Assembly (NCBI GenBank): GCA_015061885.1
Contig: SUVS01000035.1
Span: forward strand, 1-32,001
Reading direction: 5' to 3'
Length of the DNA: 32,001 nucleotides
Source: Lentisphaerota bacterium
GTDB taxonomy: Bacteria > Verrucomicrobiota > Lentisphaeria > Victivallales > Victivallaceae
Position numbers and translations under genes: made by a program. A model generated the notes under the pieces. It was not told the DNA's origin. It did no database searches and saw only the letters and a program-made list of their open reading frames with translations. Positions within the stretch are counted from its first letter, which is position 1. Every line of letters begins with the position of its first letter. Positions 1 through 9,132 of the stretch are shown piece after piece.

Positions 1-256
1 TGGCGAGCCTTACGGCATCGCTCCGCTCGGCTTGTCCCGCCAAAGCCTTGGGCGACGGCGGATCGAGTACAGTCGTACACTCCCTCGCTGCACTCTTTGT
101 AAAACTCGCCAGTTGCTCGCAATATTGTCCGGATAATACGGCAGCTGACGAGCCTTGCCCGCCTCCCATATTTTACCATATCTATCGCGCGGCACACAGG
201 TGTTCGCTTTATAACATAAGTGTACCGCTTGCTGCTTGTTATTGCTGTTTCAGCTG
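1..256. other. intergenic region with repeat fragments, no gene seen
   Basis: I see no credible gene here: the short open frames have no ribosome-binding site and no recognisable protein. The stretch has several GC-rich inverted segments. Positions 180-204 match 25756-25780 (opposite strand) at 22 of 25 bases, so it contains a dispersed intergenic repeat. Positions about 163-180 also resemble the CTCATATTTTCCCATA-type repeats near 24890-24920. Confidence 0.6.
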
Positions 257-1144
257 TTACTTTTCCCACGCCGGGGTATCCGGCAGCGAGGCGTTGAACG
301 CATCCAGCAAACTCTGCTGATAAGCTCCGGCAAACTCTTTGTTGAAAAATTTATTCAAACCATTATTCAACAGTTCGGCCCATGATTCTTCTTCTTTACC
401 CGGTATAATGGGGAAGAACAAGGCTTCATTCGCCGCGGCGGCTTTGTAGTCGCCGGGAGCATCGCCCACCATCAGAACGGCGTCGGCGGCGTATTTGCCA
501 CCGGCAGAATATTTGATGTGTTCGGTTTTGGTGCCGTGTTCCTGACCGCAAATCAGATTTACATAGCCATCCATTTCATTTTCCGCCCATTCACGCACCA
601 ATGCTTCCAGCGGGGTCTGCGATACCACTATCAAATCCGCTTTCTGCGAAGCGGCGGCAAGCACTTCTTTGACTCCCGGCAGAGGAGGTACGCCGTGAAC
701 CATATCTTTTACTCTGGCGTTGACTTCTTTGCTCCATTCCAGAGCCTGACGCAGTTCGGGGCTGTCAACTTTTTCCAGATAGGCTTCCAACGCCGGATTG
801 CCAAGTTTGGACTCTTTTGCCATCCATGCTTCCAGATCAGCAGTATCTGCCACTTTACAGCCGCGGGCCAGAATTTCCGGCCGGTTGGCGATATATTTCA
901 TGCTGTGATAGATTGCCCAAAAGCGGTTGCAGCCGCGGGTCTTGCTGTACAAATTGACAAAATCCCAGACTTCACGGGCATATTTGCTTGCCGACTGCAT
1001 GTTGTAGTGTTTGATAAACGCCGGACAGAAACACTCTTTGTGCTTTACTTCCATACTGTCAAACACACAGCCGTCACTGTCAAAGCCAATAAAAAACTCA
1101 TGATTTTGCGGCAGATTTTTCATTTCGCTTAAATAATCACGCAT
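257..1144 (-). CDS. HAD-superfamily hydrolase (phosphatase-like)
   Basis: The 295-residue protein carries the HAD motifs in order. Motif I is FDSDG with the nucleophile/acid aspartates D22 and D24; motif II is VVSQTP with S175; lysines K206 and K211 are candidates for motif III; motif IV is GDAPGD at 227-232. A long mainly helical insert (about residues 40-150) between motifs I and II is a C1-type cap that would decide the substrate. HAD enzymes of this layout are cytosolic phosphatases or phosphoglucomutases of small phosphorylated metabolites; the substrate cannot be read from sequence. The start is supported by AAGGAG about 8 bases upstream. The gene follows the NfeD-like gene on the same strand, but with no evidence of a shared function. 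Confidence 0.85.
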   Translation of the reverse strand: MRDYLSEMKNLPQNHEFFIGFDSDGCVFDSMEVKHKECFCPAFIKHYNMQSASKYAREVWDFVNLYSKTRGCNRFWAIYHSMKYIANRPEILARGCKVADTADLEAWMAKESKLGNPALEAYLEKVDSPELRQALEWSKEVNARVKDMVHGVPPLPGVKEVLAAASQKADLIVVSQTPLEALVREWAENEMDGYVNLICGQEHGTKTEHIKYSAGGKYAADAVLMVGDAPGDYKAAAANEALFFPIIPGKEEESWAELLNNGLNKFFNKEFAGAYQQSLLDAFNASLPDTPAWEK

Positions 1145-1220
1145 CTTGCAAACTCCTTTATCGTTTATTTATATTGCATACAATTGCATCTCCGATAATA
1201 TAGCAGATATATGAAGATTT

Positions 1221-2774
1221 TCAAACATCTTTTTTACGGACTATCAACTGAAAACCGTTGCAGGCAGTTACTATCACTTCTTCGCCCGGCTCCAGAAAAT
1301 CCCCTTCGCTGGCGGCATCGTGTCTTTCACTGCCTATACGCACCACTCCCGCCGGACGCAGCGGAGTCAGTGCCACTCCCGCAGAACCGATCAGCGAGTT
1401 ATCGGCAGTTTGAGCCTGACAACCATCCTGACTGCTCAAAACGGTATCTAATGTAACTTTTCTGAAAACCGGTGTTTTGGGCAATATATACACTGCCAGC
1501 ACGATCATTATAACGATCGCCGCCGTCAGCGACAAGGTTATCACCCGCAGTGCCGTAGAGATATTTTCGAAGCCGAACGCCCAGAAAAAACTCACCAGCA
1601 CACATAATATACCCAATACGCCCACCAGTCCGAAGCCGGGTATTAAAAATATCTCCAGAGCTATCAGCAAAAGCCCGACAAAAAACACCACCATCGGCCC
1701 CCAGTCAGACGCTCCGCAGGCTATATGCCCCAGAAAGAACAAGGTCAAAGCCGATATACCCAGCACCCCAGGTACACCGAATCCCGGAGTTTTGATTTCC
1801 ACAAAGAGTCCCACCAACCCGATCATCAGCAACAGCCCCGCAATCGCCGGAGTTGCCAGAAAAGCCCCGATCTGTTCGGTGGCAGTCCGCCTGATTTCCA
1901 CGATTTCGGCATCTTTCAGACCGAGCTGATTTAAAAGATCACTGCGGTTTTCGGCAATATGGTCAACAACCTTGAGTTTTTTTGCCTCTTTGGCACTCAA
2001 GGTCAGCGGCGACCGTTTGTGATGATCTATACCGTCGGTTTTAACATCGAGTTCAGTGTAAGGGTCTGCCATGGCACGGATGACATTAGCCGGTCTGCCA
2101 TTCTTTTCGGCAAGCACCTGGAGCATCTTGAAAAACACGCTCAAAAACTTCTGGTCGGCGATAGCTTTATCTTCGTTGCGGGGTGATTCCCGCAATTTGC
2201 GGATCTCTTTGAGCAAATCTTCAGCAAATTCCGGCCGCTTACTGTCGGCGGGGGATTTTTTGACCGGAGAATTTTCTTTTTTTGACTCAACACTCTTTTT
2301 ATCTTTGCTGTCATCTGGTTTTTCCGTAACCGGTTTGACTCCGGATATACCCATGGCTATGGGCATGGCATCGCCGATCAATCCGTGGGGCGAAATTGCC
2401 GCCCGGTCGGCACCCATGGCAATTATCATACCCGCCGAAATACCGTTGGGATTAAGATAGACCACAATGGGTATGGAGGTTTTTTCCATGATCGAGAGAT
2501 ATTTGAAGGCGGTTTCCACATTTCCGCCCGGAGTATCCATTTCCAGGATCAATGCGGCGGCACGCTCTTTTTCCGCCCGTTGCAGGGTTTTGCGGAAAAA
2601 ATGCATTTCGCCATCAGATATGGCTTCAAACTCCGAAAATTGCGGCATATAAAAAACTTTGTTGCTGCTGCCGGACTTTCGGGGAAGCGGAACAGTATCC
2701 GCCATTGACGGCAACAGACCCAATGCAGAAAAAAGCAAAATTATACCTGATATGATACGCCATGAAAGAGTCAT
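1221..2774 (-). CDS. NfeD-type membrane-bound ClpP-class serine protease (long form)
   Basis: This 517-residue protein has an N-terminal signal or anchor (residues about 7-25), a ClpP/SppA-like protease domain (about 38-290), four or five membrane segments (about 302-430) and a C-terminal OB-fold NfeD domain (about 440-515). The protease region has LEMDTPGG (77-84) and NPNGISAGM with the likely nucleophile S113; a lysine in the KMLQVLAEKNGRP region (about 216-227) is the likely general base. Long NfeD proteins cleave membrane proteins such as stomatin-family partners. No stomatin/SPFH gene is next to it here, although the two are often paired. A lysine- and serine-rich linker (about 147-180) interrupts the protease domain. 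AGAGGAGG precedes the ATG. Confidence 0.9.
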   Translation of the reverse strand: MTLSWRIISGIILLFSALGLLPSMADTVPLPRKSGSSNKVFYMPQFSEFEAISDGEMHFFRKTLQRAEKERAAALILEMDTPGGNVETAFKYLSIMEKTSIPIVVYLNPNGISAGMIIAMGADRAAISPHGLIGDAMPIAMGISGVKPVTEKPDDSKDKKSVESKKENSPVKKSPADSKRPEFAEDLLKEIRKLRESPRNEDKAIADQKFLSVFFKMLQVLAEKNGRPANVIRAMADPYTELDVKTDGIDHHKRSPLTLSAKEAKKLKVVDHIAENRSDLLNQLGLKDAEIVEIRRTATEQIGAFLATPAIAGLLLMIGLVGLFVEIKTPGFGVPGVLGISALTLFFLGHIACGASDWGPMVVFFVGLLLIALEIFLIPGFGLVGVLGILCVLVSFFWAFGFENISTALRVITLSLTAAIVIMIVLAVYILPKTPVFRKVTLDTVLSSQDGCQAQTADNSLIGSAGVALTPLRPAGVVRIGSERHDAASEGDFLEPGEEVIVTACNGFQLIVRKKDV

Positions 2775-2985
2775 AGAAGCCTCCTCTTGAAATTAACTAT
2801 ACTCGTGTTTGTGCAAAAAAAATAGCTCTTCAGCAAGGGCATTGCAAATAGTTTTTGCAAAAAAAGTCAATTTTTTTGCGGTCTGCGGCAAAGAAAATTT
2901 GCAAAATGATGTATTGATATTATCTTATTTTCCCGGAGTCGGGTGAACCGGGCGGATGTTGCAACGGGAATAAGGAGTTCTTGTT

Positions 2986-3762
2986 ATGGTTAATTTATTG
3001 TTGTTGGCGTTGATGATCGCCGCATTGCTCGGAATGGTATTCTGCAACCGTCAACAGAAGAAAAATACCCGTTATCAGGTCATTGCCCTTTCGTTACTGG
3101 TACTGGTAATAGCTTCCGGCGGCATGTTCATGTGCCGGTTGGGGACACTCTCGGTGCTGGGTTTGAACGGTAATGACAATCCGACAAATGACAACGATAA
3201 AAAATTGCGGGCGGCTCAAGGTTTTGTTACCGGCAATTTTATCCGCAACAGCTACAAAAGCGGAAAGAATATCCTGATTATTATGCCGGAAGGTGTCGCT
3301 GCCAGTGCGGAACCTTTTATCAACGAACTGCGTACCGGCAACATCGGTACTGTCCGGATCGAACTTATACGGCTTGACAACAGCGATAACCTCATAACTC
3401 CGGCGGCAGATCACCGGGCGGAATCCCGGGCGATAGATGCGGCGATCGCCCGCCACAGTGATTCAGATGTGATAATTTTCTACGGACTGGCACCCTCCGG
3501 GGCATCCATACGCTATCTGCAAGTTTATGAACAGCCTTACGAAAAGCGTGCTAAAATCATTGTACTTGGACTGACCAATCTGAATGAGTGGGCGGCACGG
3601 CAGATCCGGGAAGGTTTTTTCGATGCCATGATAATTACCGATTTGACTAAAGCATCGCACAGCAGAACTGTTCTGCCGGATAATCACATGGAAGTTTTTG
3701 ACAGTTGCTATGTTTTGATAACCCGCAGTAATCTGAACCGTAACCGGCGGTATTTTCACTGA
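2986..3762 (+). CDS. membrane-anchored protein of unknown function
   Basis: I do not recognise a family. The 258-residue protein starts with a hydrophobic helix (about 2-20), then a basic stretch and a second helix (about 34-52), then a soluble part. The soluble part alternates hydrophobic strands and helices (ILIIMPEGV, DVIIFYGLAPSG, AKIIVLGLTNLNEW, FFDAMIITD), a Rossmann-like rhythm like that of sugar-binding periplasmic proteins. It may be an anchored ligand-binding domain; that is inference. AAGGAG lies 8-9 bases before the ATG. The next gene starts 5 bases after its stop, so it heads an operon with the ttcA-like gene and nagA. Confidence 0.7.
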   Translation: MVNLLLLALMIAALLGMVFCNRQQKKNTRYQVIALSLLVLVIASGGMFMCRLGTLSVLGLNGNDNPTNDNDKKLRAAQGFVTGNFIRNSYKSGKNILIIMPEGVAASAEPFINELRTGNIGTVRIELIRLDNSDNLITPAADHRAESRAIDAAIARHSDSDVIIFYGLAPSGASIRYLQVYEQPYEKRAKIIVLGLTNLNEWAARQIREGFFDAMIITDLTKASHSRTVLPDNHMEVFDSCYVLITRSNLNRNRRYFH

Positions 3763-3767
3763 TTTTT

Positions 3768-4556
3768 ATGAACGATTTACCCGCCGAAGCAGTCAAAGCA
3801 TTCAAAAAAGTATGTTCTCAAGCCGCCCGTGCCAGTGCCGGATACAATATGCTCCAGCCGGGCGACCGGGTATTGGCGGCCGTTTCCGGCGGGTTGGACA
3901 GTCTGGTAATGCTGGAAACTCTGGCGTATCTGCAGAAAAAAGTTCCGTTTGAGTTCGAGTTGCAGGCAATCACTTTTGATCCCGGTTTTCCGGATTTCAA
4001 CAGTCAGGGCATTGCTGATTATTGCCGTCAGCGGCAGATAAAGCACTCGGTCATCAAGCTGGATGTGGCTTCATTGCTTACAACTGCTCCGGATGAACGG
4101 TTCCGGCGGCCGTGTGTACGCTGTTCGCGGTTGCGGCGGGGGAAACTTTATGGAGCATCGCGGGAGCTTGGGATCAGTAAACTGGCTCTGGGACACCACG
4201 CCGACGATTTGCTGGAATCCTTTGTCATGTCGCTGATCCGGGGACAGGGATTGACCACCATGGGGCCGAATGTACCGGCTGATGAAGCCAATGGCGGAAA
4301 TGAAAAACTGCGGATAATCCGCCCGCTGGCATTGCTGGAAGAAAAAACGGTCAAGGCCGCCGCCGGATGTTTTGAGTTTCCGCAAGCCGGGGAATGTCCT
4401 TACAAGGAAGAATTGGATGCCTCCGGCGACCGGGCATGGGTCAAGCGGGAACTGGTACGCTGGCAGGAACGGATTCCCGACCTTAAAACCTTGATGCTCA
4501 AAAGTATGGGCAAAGTGGAATTGGAATGGCTTTTGGATAAGCGTTATATTATATAA
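3768..4556 (+). CDS. TtcA-like PP-loop tRNA thiolation enzyme
   Basis: The 262-residue protein has the PP-loop ATP-pyrophosphatase signature SGGLDS at 40-45, the CVRC pair (C116, C119) followed by SRLRRGKLY, and GHHADDLLES. This is the TtcA family layout. TtcA adenylates C32 of some tRNAs and replaces its oxygen with sulfur, using an iron-sulfur cluster held by the CxxC pair and one further cysteine (C201 or C210 here). It lies 5 bases after the upstream gene and 14 bases before nagA, so the three are probably co-transcribed, although the roles look unrelated. A related PP-loop enzyme acting on another tRNA position is the main alternative. Confidence 0.82.
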   Translation: MNDLPAEAVKAFKKVCSQAARASAGYNMLQPGDRVLAAVSGGLDSLVMLETLAYLQKKVPFEFELQAITFDPGFPDFNSQGIADYCRQRQIKHSVIKLDVASLLTTAPDERFRRPCVRCSRLRRGKLYGASRELGISKLALGHHADDLLESFVMSLIRGQGLTTMGPNVPADEANGGNEKLRIIRPLALLEEKTVKAAAGCFEFPQAGECPYKEELDASGDRAWVKRELVRWQERIPDLKTLMLKSMGKVELEWLLDKRYII

Positions 4557-4570
4557 TAGAAAGGTGAATT

Positions 4571-5719
4571 ATGAGTACTACTTTAATCAAAAATGCCCAC
4601 ATCATTTCGCCGGATTGCGATCTGGCAAACGCCGCAGTGCTTATTGCTGATGGTGTTATCAAACAAATCTTTGCCGACGGCGACAAGTTGCCCGCTGCTG
4701 ACACAACAGTGGATATTGCCGGAAAAATGCTCGTTCCCGGCTTTATAGATGTGCATACCCACGGCAGAAGCGGTTACGAATTTACCGACGGCGATTATGA
4801 ACATTTGCAGACTATGTGCAAAGATAAACTCTCCGAAGGTGTTACCAGCTGGCTGCCCACCACGCTTACGCTCGGCAATGAAGCGTTGGCAAAGGCGTTG
4901 GAAAATGCCGCCAGATATGCCGGAAGCGACTCGGTCGGAGCCAAGATCCCCGGCGTACATCTGGAAGGGCCGTATATCAATGAAAAATGTCTGGGGGCAC
5001 AGAATCCGGCGTATGTCCGCAAGCCGGATATTGAAGAAGTCAAAGCTCTGGACAGTATTCACAAAGTTTTGAAAGTATCCTACGCAGTGGAAGTTGAAGG
5101 CGGCAGTACATTTGCCTCCGAACTGCTGGCGGCAGGCATCACGCCTTCCTGCGTACACAGTCAGGCAACTTACAAGGAATTTCTTGCCGGTTACGATCAC
5201 GGTCTGCGGAACCTCTCGCACTTCTGCAACCAGATGACGGCTCTGCACCACCGCGACATCGGTCTGGTGGGAGCGGGCTTGCGTCACAGCGAAGTATTCA
5301 TTGAAATGATCTGCGACAAAATTCACCTGTGCAGTGATATGATAAAACTGATCTTTCAGCTTAAAGACATCAACCACATTCTGCTGATAACCGATGCCTG
5401 TCAGGCCGCCGGTATGCCCGATGGCGAATACGAAATCGGCGGTCTGCCGCTGATATTGAAAGACGGAGCCGCCCGCCTCGCCAGCAACGGAGCCCTGGCC
5501 GGCAGTGTACTGGTGATGAACAAAGCACTCAAAAATGTTTACGAAATAACCGGTCTGCCGCTTGCACAGCTTATCAAAACGACCAGTTACAATCAGGCGT
5601 GCAGTCTGGGCTTGAGCAAACTCGGCAGGATCGAACCGGGTTACTGTGCAGACCTCGCAGTATTGGACAGCGATTTTGAAGTCTGCCAGGTCTGGGTAAA
5701 CGGCAGACAGAGCCGCTGA
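4571..5719 (+). CDS. nagA: N-acetylglucosamine-6-phosphate deacetylase
   Basis: The enzyme removes acetate from GlcNAc-6-phosphate to give glucosamine-6-phosphate, feeding amino-sugar catabolism and cell-wall recycling. The 382 residues fit the family length. Amidohydrolase landmarks are present: HTHG at 62-65, LEGPY with metal-ligand E132, a histidine in SCVHSQ (H196), H217 in LSHFCNQM (the family usually has a THLFNAM-like string) and the catalytic aspartate D275 in LITDACQAAG. A beta-sandwich from both termini should complete the fold. AAGGTG precedes the ATG. No nagB or transporter is adjacent, so its neighbours do not show a dedicated pathway. Confidence 0.93.
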   Translation: MSTTLIKNAHIISPDCDLANAAVLIADGVIKQIFADGDKLPAADTTVDIAGKMLVPGFIDVHTHGRSGYEFTDGDYEHLQTMCKDKLSEGVTSWLPTTLTLGNEALAKALENAARYAGSDSVGAKIPGVHLEGPYINEKCLGAQNPAYVRKPDIEEVKALDSIHKVLKVSYAVEVEGGSTFASELLAAGITPSCVHSQATYKEFLAGYDHGLRNLSHFCNQMTALHHRDIGLVGAGLRHSEVFIEMICDKIHLCSDMIKLIFQLKDINHILLITDACQAAGMPDGEYEIGGLPLILKDGAARLASNGALAGSVLVMNKALKNVYEITGLPLAQLIKTTSYNQACSLGLSKLGRIEPGYCADLAVLDSDFEVCQVWVNGRQSR

Positions 5720-5731
5720 AAAACGTTCCGC

Positions 5732-5767
5732 GTCGCCGCAAGCCACAGGCGATCCGGCTGCGGCGAC
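5732..5767. terminator. hairpin between convergent nagA and mfd
   Basis: GTCGCCGCA at 5732-5740 pairs with TGCGGCGAC at 5759-5767, and AGCC/GGCT extends the stem inward. There is no clear U-tract, so it may be a processing or factor-dependent end rather than a classical intrinsic terminator. It lies between the two convergent genes. Confidence 0.45.
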
Positions 5768-5782
5768 TGCCGGTAGTTCATG

Positions 5783-8700
5783 TTATAAACCTTTATTGTT
5801 TGCGGCATTTTCCATGGCCGCCAATTTTACTATCCGCAACAGTTCCTGCAATCTTATTTCCGGCTTTCTGGAGCCGTCCAACCGGGGAATTTTGCCATCT
5901 ATGCGGTAGGTATCGCTGGAGCGTTTCCGTAACAGCACCCGGTTTTCAGCCACTGTTATACTGGTGAAACCGGCTTTTGCCGCGTAGAGTTTTATCAATG
6001 CAAGAGTAAGCAGATTTCCGGTTTCCGGCGGCATTTTGCCGAAGCGGTCGATCAGCTCAAGATCATATTTTATAATATCTTCATCGCGGGTAAAACGGGC
6101 AAGCGTCCGGTAAACTGCAAATCTTGTTTGTTCCGACTCGATATATTCCACCGGGATACCGGCGGCAAGCACCCCGGCTGTTCCCCGGATACCGTAGCGG
6201 ATAAATTCTATATTTACATCCACATCCGGCAGCCATTCGCGGATATTGCCGCCTTTCAGCAAAGCTATTTCTTGTTGCAAAAGCTGACAGTAAAGCTCAA
6301 AACCCACGGCGGTGATATGTCCGGACTGCTCGGAACCCAAAAGATTGCCCGCTCCTCTTATTTCCAGATCCCGCAAAGCCAGTTTCATACCCGCCCCCAG
6401 CTGGTTACAGCGGCGGATGGCAGCTATGCGTTTACGGCCGTCGGAAGTTATATAACAGCTGTCGGGGATCACCATATAGGCGTATGCCTGATGTTTCCAA
6501 CGCCCGACTCTGCCCCGCAACTGATACAATTCTGCCAGACCGAAACGGTCGGCACGCTCAATGATTATGGTATTGGCGTTGGGCATATCCAGACCGGATT
6601 CGATGATGGTGGTGCAAAGCAAGACCTGCAGACGGTTTTCCACAAAATCGTGCATCACATTTTCCAATTCATCTTCCGCCATCTGTCCGTGGGCTATACC
6701 TATGGAAACTCCCGGCAGCAGTGCCGAAAGTTTTTTCAGCCGGTCGTTGATAGTTTTCACGCGGTTGTGCAATATATAAACCTGCCCGCCGCGTGCGATC
6801 TCGTCCATCACCGCCCGGGCGATCTCCGCATCATTTTCCCGCATCACAATGGTTTTTACCGGCAACCGCTCCACCGGTGCTGTCATGATGGTACTCAACT
6901 GCCTTGCCCCAGCCATAGAAAGATAAAGTGTCCGGGGTATGGGCGTAGCCGACATGGTCAGCACATTTACATCGGTACGCAAACGCAGCAGCCGGTCTTT
7001 GACCTTGACCCCGAAGCGTTGTTCTTCGTCCACGATCACCAGTCCCAGATTCTTGAACGCTATATCTGCCGACGCCAGCCGGTGCGTACCAATAACAATA
7101 TCCACACCGCCCGATGCCAGCCGGCTCACCACCGCCTGCTGTTCAGCAACGCTCCGGAACCGCGAAAGCACCTCGATAGTATAAGGATAACCGGCAAAAC
7201 GCTCAATAAAACTCAAATAATGCTGTTGAGCCAGCACCGTTGTCGGCACGATCATTGCCACCTGATACCCGGCATCCACCATCCGGAAAGCCGCCCGCAT
7301 GGCGATTTCGGTTTTGCCGTAGCCTACATCGCCGCACAGCAGACGATCCATGGGTTTGCCGCTGGCAAGATCCTGTTCGATTTCGTCAATGCTCCGCAAC
7401 TGGTCAGGTGTTTCGGTAAATTTGAACCGGGCGGCAAACTCTTTGACTCCCAGTTCGTTGGGCGGTATCGCCAATGCCGGAGCCGCACTGCGGACTGCCT
7501 GCAAACGGAGCATTTCGGCGGCGTACTGGTGAACCGCCTCGGTGGTGGCGGTTTTATCTTTAGCCCATTTGGCTCCGCCCAGCCGGTGCAGTTTTACATT
7601 GGAGCCCCTCCCCCCGGCAATGTAACGGCTGACGCTGTTGACCTGATAGACCGGCACTTGCAAAATAGCATTGTCGGCGTATTCCAGAATCAGCACCTCG
7701 CGGGCAAAACCGTCGGGCGATTCCTCGATGCGTGAACCTTTATAAATACCTATACCGTGGGCGGTGTGTACGGCGTGACTGGCAACTTCCAGATCAGCAA
7801 GCACCGCATTTTCCAGTTTTACTTCCTGTTCGGAAGCACTGGTATTTGCGGCGGTCTTGAGTTGCTTTTTGCCCGCCTGCACCCCGGCAAGAAGTTCATT
7901 TTCAGTAATCAGGACCATCCGCGAATCGTAATCCAGAAATCCGCCGGGAGCATCCAGTTCCACCAATTCCGCTTTGATTTCCTGCAAGGAATTTTCTGCA
8001 AGATATGCTTCAAGTCTGGCGGGAGCATCCGGATCACTGCCGGCAATTATGATCTGATATTTGAATTCCTGCCACTGCTTAAGCTGTAAAACCCATTGCC
8101 GGAGCAAAAGCTCTCTGCCCCGGTCGGCGGCGGCATCGGGCAGGTCGTTCACCAGATGGGCAGTCGCCGGATATATGCCGCAGGGAACAGTGTTTTCCGG
8201 GGCCGGTTCGCTGCTGCTGAAAAGCCTTAAATGATTTTCTTTTTTTATTCTGCCGATGAATTCATGGTAGAGTTTTTCATCGCCTTCAGCGGCAAATTTG
8301 GTGAAATATTCCTTGAAATTACTGCTGTAAAGCTCGAAAACATCCATGCTTCCGCAGTCAATATACTCCAATGCCGGAACGGTATTTTCGTACATTCCGC
8401 CATCTTCGGAGGTCAGACTCTGCACCGTACAGCGGTTGATTATGCGGTATGAATCGACTTTTTCCATCAGAGAACGCTGGGTTGCCGGGTCAAAAAGCCG
8501 GATACTGTCGATCTCATCGCCGAAAAACTCTATGCGTGCGGGGTATGCCGCATCGGGACTGAACACATCTATAATACCGCCCCGCCGGGCAAATTCTCCG
8601 GGATTGGCAACTTCGTATTCATCATCGTAATCCAGCTCGACCAACTGCTCAAGCAAGCCTTTAAAACTGCAAGTATCGCCGGTTTTGAGCAGAATTTCGG

Positions 8701-9097
8701 ACTTACGCAGTGCCGACGGCTCGGGTGCGGGTGCCAGCAGTGCCGCCAGCGAAGCAACAACTGCATCGACTTCCCGGTGGGCGATCTTGGTCAGCACTCT
8801 CGCCCGTTCAGCTTCAGCACCGGCAATATAAAATCTGCCCCGCAGAGTTTCGTTGAGCATTTCAGTCCGCCACGGCAGATCAAAAGCCTTCTGCCAGAGC
8901 TTGAGCTGCCGCAGAAATTCTTCGGCATTGTCCAATCGGGGCAAAACAATAAAAACCATTCTGCCCTGTTCAATGGCATGGGCTGTTTTGCCCAGCAGAA
9001 CCGCCGCGGCAACGCTTTCATCAACATTGCCGACACACATTTCCAACTGCCGGGAAAATAACTTTTTTTGAATTTTATTGATAATTGGACTTGACAT
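5783..9097 (-). CDS. mfd: transcription-repair coupling factor Mfd
   Basis: Mfd removes RNA polymerase stalled at DNA lesions and recruits UvrA for nucleotide excision repair. The 1104-residue protein has all major parts: a UvrB-like N-terminal module (about 1-300, with FARRGGIIDVFSP near 168), a CarD-like RNA-polymerase-interaction domain (about 430-500, HAVHTAHGIGIYKG), a superfamily 2 translocase with Walker A GDVGYGKT (589-596), DEEQRFG (690-696) and motif VI QLRGRVGR (859-866), and a TRCF C-terminal domain (about 960-1075). No clear ribosome-binding site precedes the ATG at 9095-9097. That ATG lies inside the -35 element and spacer of the divergent sigma-factor promoter, so the two genes share a control region. 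Confidence 0.97.
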   Translation of the reverse strand: MSSPIINKIQKKLFSRQLEMCVGNVDESVAAAVLLGKTAHAIEQGRMVFIVLPRLDNAEEFLRQLKLWQKAFDLPWRTEMLNETLRGRFYIAGAEAERARVLTKIAHREVDAVVASLAALLAPAPEPSALRKSEILLKTGDTCSFKGLLEQLVELDYDDEYEVANPGEFARRGGIIDVFSPDAAYPARIEFFGDEIDSIRLFDPATQRSLMEKVDSYRIINRCTVQSLTSEDGGMYENTVPALEYIDCGSMDVFELYSSNFKEYFTKFAAEGDEKLYHEFIGRIKKENHLRLFSSSEPAPENTVPCGIYPATAHLVNDLPDAAADRGRELLLRQWVLQLKQWQEFKYQIIIAGSDPDAPARLEAYLAENSLQEIKAELVELDAPGGFLDYDSRMVLITENELLAGVQAGKKQLKTAANTSASEQEVKLENAVLADLEVASHAVHTAHGIGIYKGSRIEESPDGFAREVLILEYADNAILQVPVYQVNSVSRYIAGGRGSNVKLHRLGGAKWAKDKTATTEAVHQYAAEMLRLQAVRSAAPALAIPPNELGVKEFAARFKFTETPDQLRSIDEIEQDLASGKPMDRLLCGDVGYGKTEIAMRAAFRMVDAGYQVAMIVPTTVLAQQHYLSFIERFAGYPYTIEVLSRFRSVAEQQAVVSRLASGGVDIVIGTHRLASADIAFKNLGLVIVDEEQRFGVKVKDRLLRLRTDVNVLTMSATPIPRTLYLSMAGARQLSTIMTAPVERLPVKTIVMRENDAEIARAVMDEIARGGQVYILHNRVKTINDRLKKLSALLPGVSIGIAHGQMAEDELENVMHDFVENRLQVLLCTTIIESGLDMPNANTIIIERADRFGLAELYQLRGRVGRWKHQAYAYMVIPDSCYITSDGRKRIAAIRRCNQLGAGMKLALRDLEIRGAGNLLGSEQSGHITAVGFELYCQLLQQEIALLKGGNIREWLPDVDVNIEFIRYGIRGTAGVLAAGIPVEYIESEQTRFAVYRTLARFTRDEDIIKYDLELIDRFGKMPPETGNLLTLALIKLYAAKAGFTSITVAENRVLLRKRSSDTYRIDGKIPRLDGSRKPEIRLQELLRIVKLAAMENAANNKGL

Positions 9098-9132
9098 TTT
9101 TGTTTTTTATGTTATAATAATCTAATTAGATT
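9091..9132 (+). promoter_or_regulatory. consensus sigma-70-type promoter and palindrome for the sigma factor gene
   Basis: TTGACA at 9091-9096 and TATAAT at 9113-9118 match consensus with a 16-bp spacer. The perfect 14-bp palindrome AATCTAATTAGATT (9119-9132) directly follows the -10 and would cover the transcription start; it could be an operator. The -35 overlaps the mfd start codon on the other strand. Confidence 0.8.

Noticed and set aside
4583-5746. A 387-codon minus-strand frame over nagA
   Set aside because: nagA has all metal-site motifs on the plus strand; the antisense product matches nothing.
6128-7735. A 535-codon plus-strand frame inside mfd
   Set aside because: Mfd motifs are complete and continuous on the minus strand, so this is antisense overlap.
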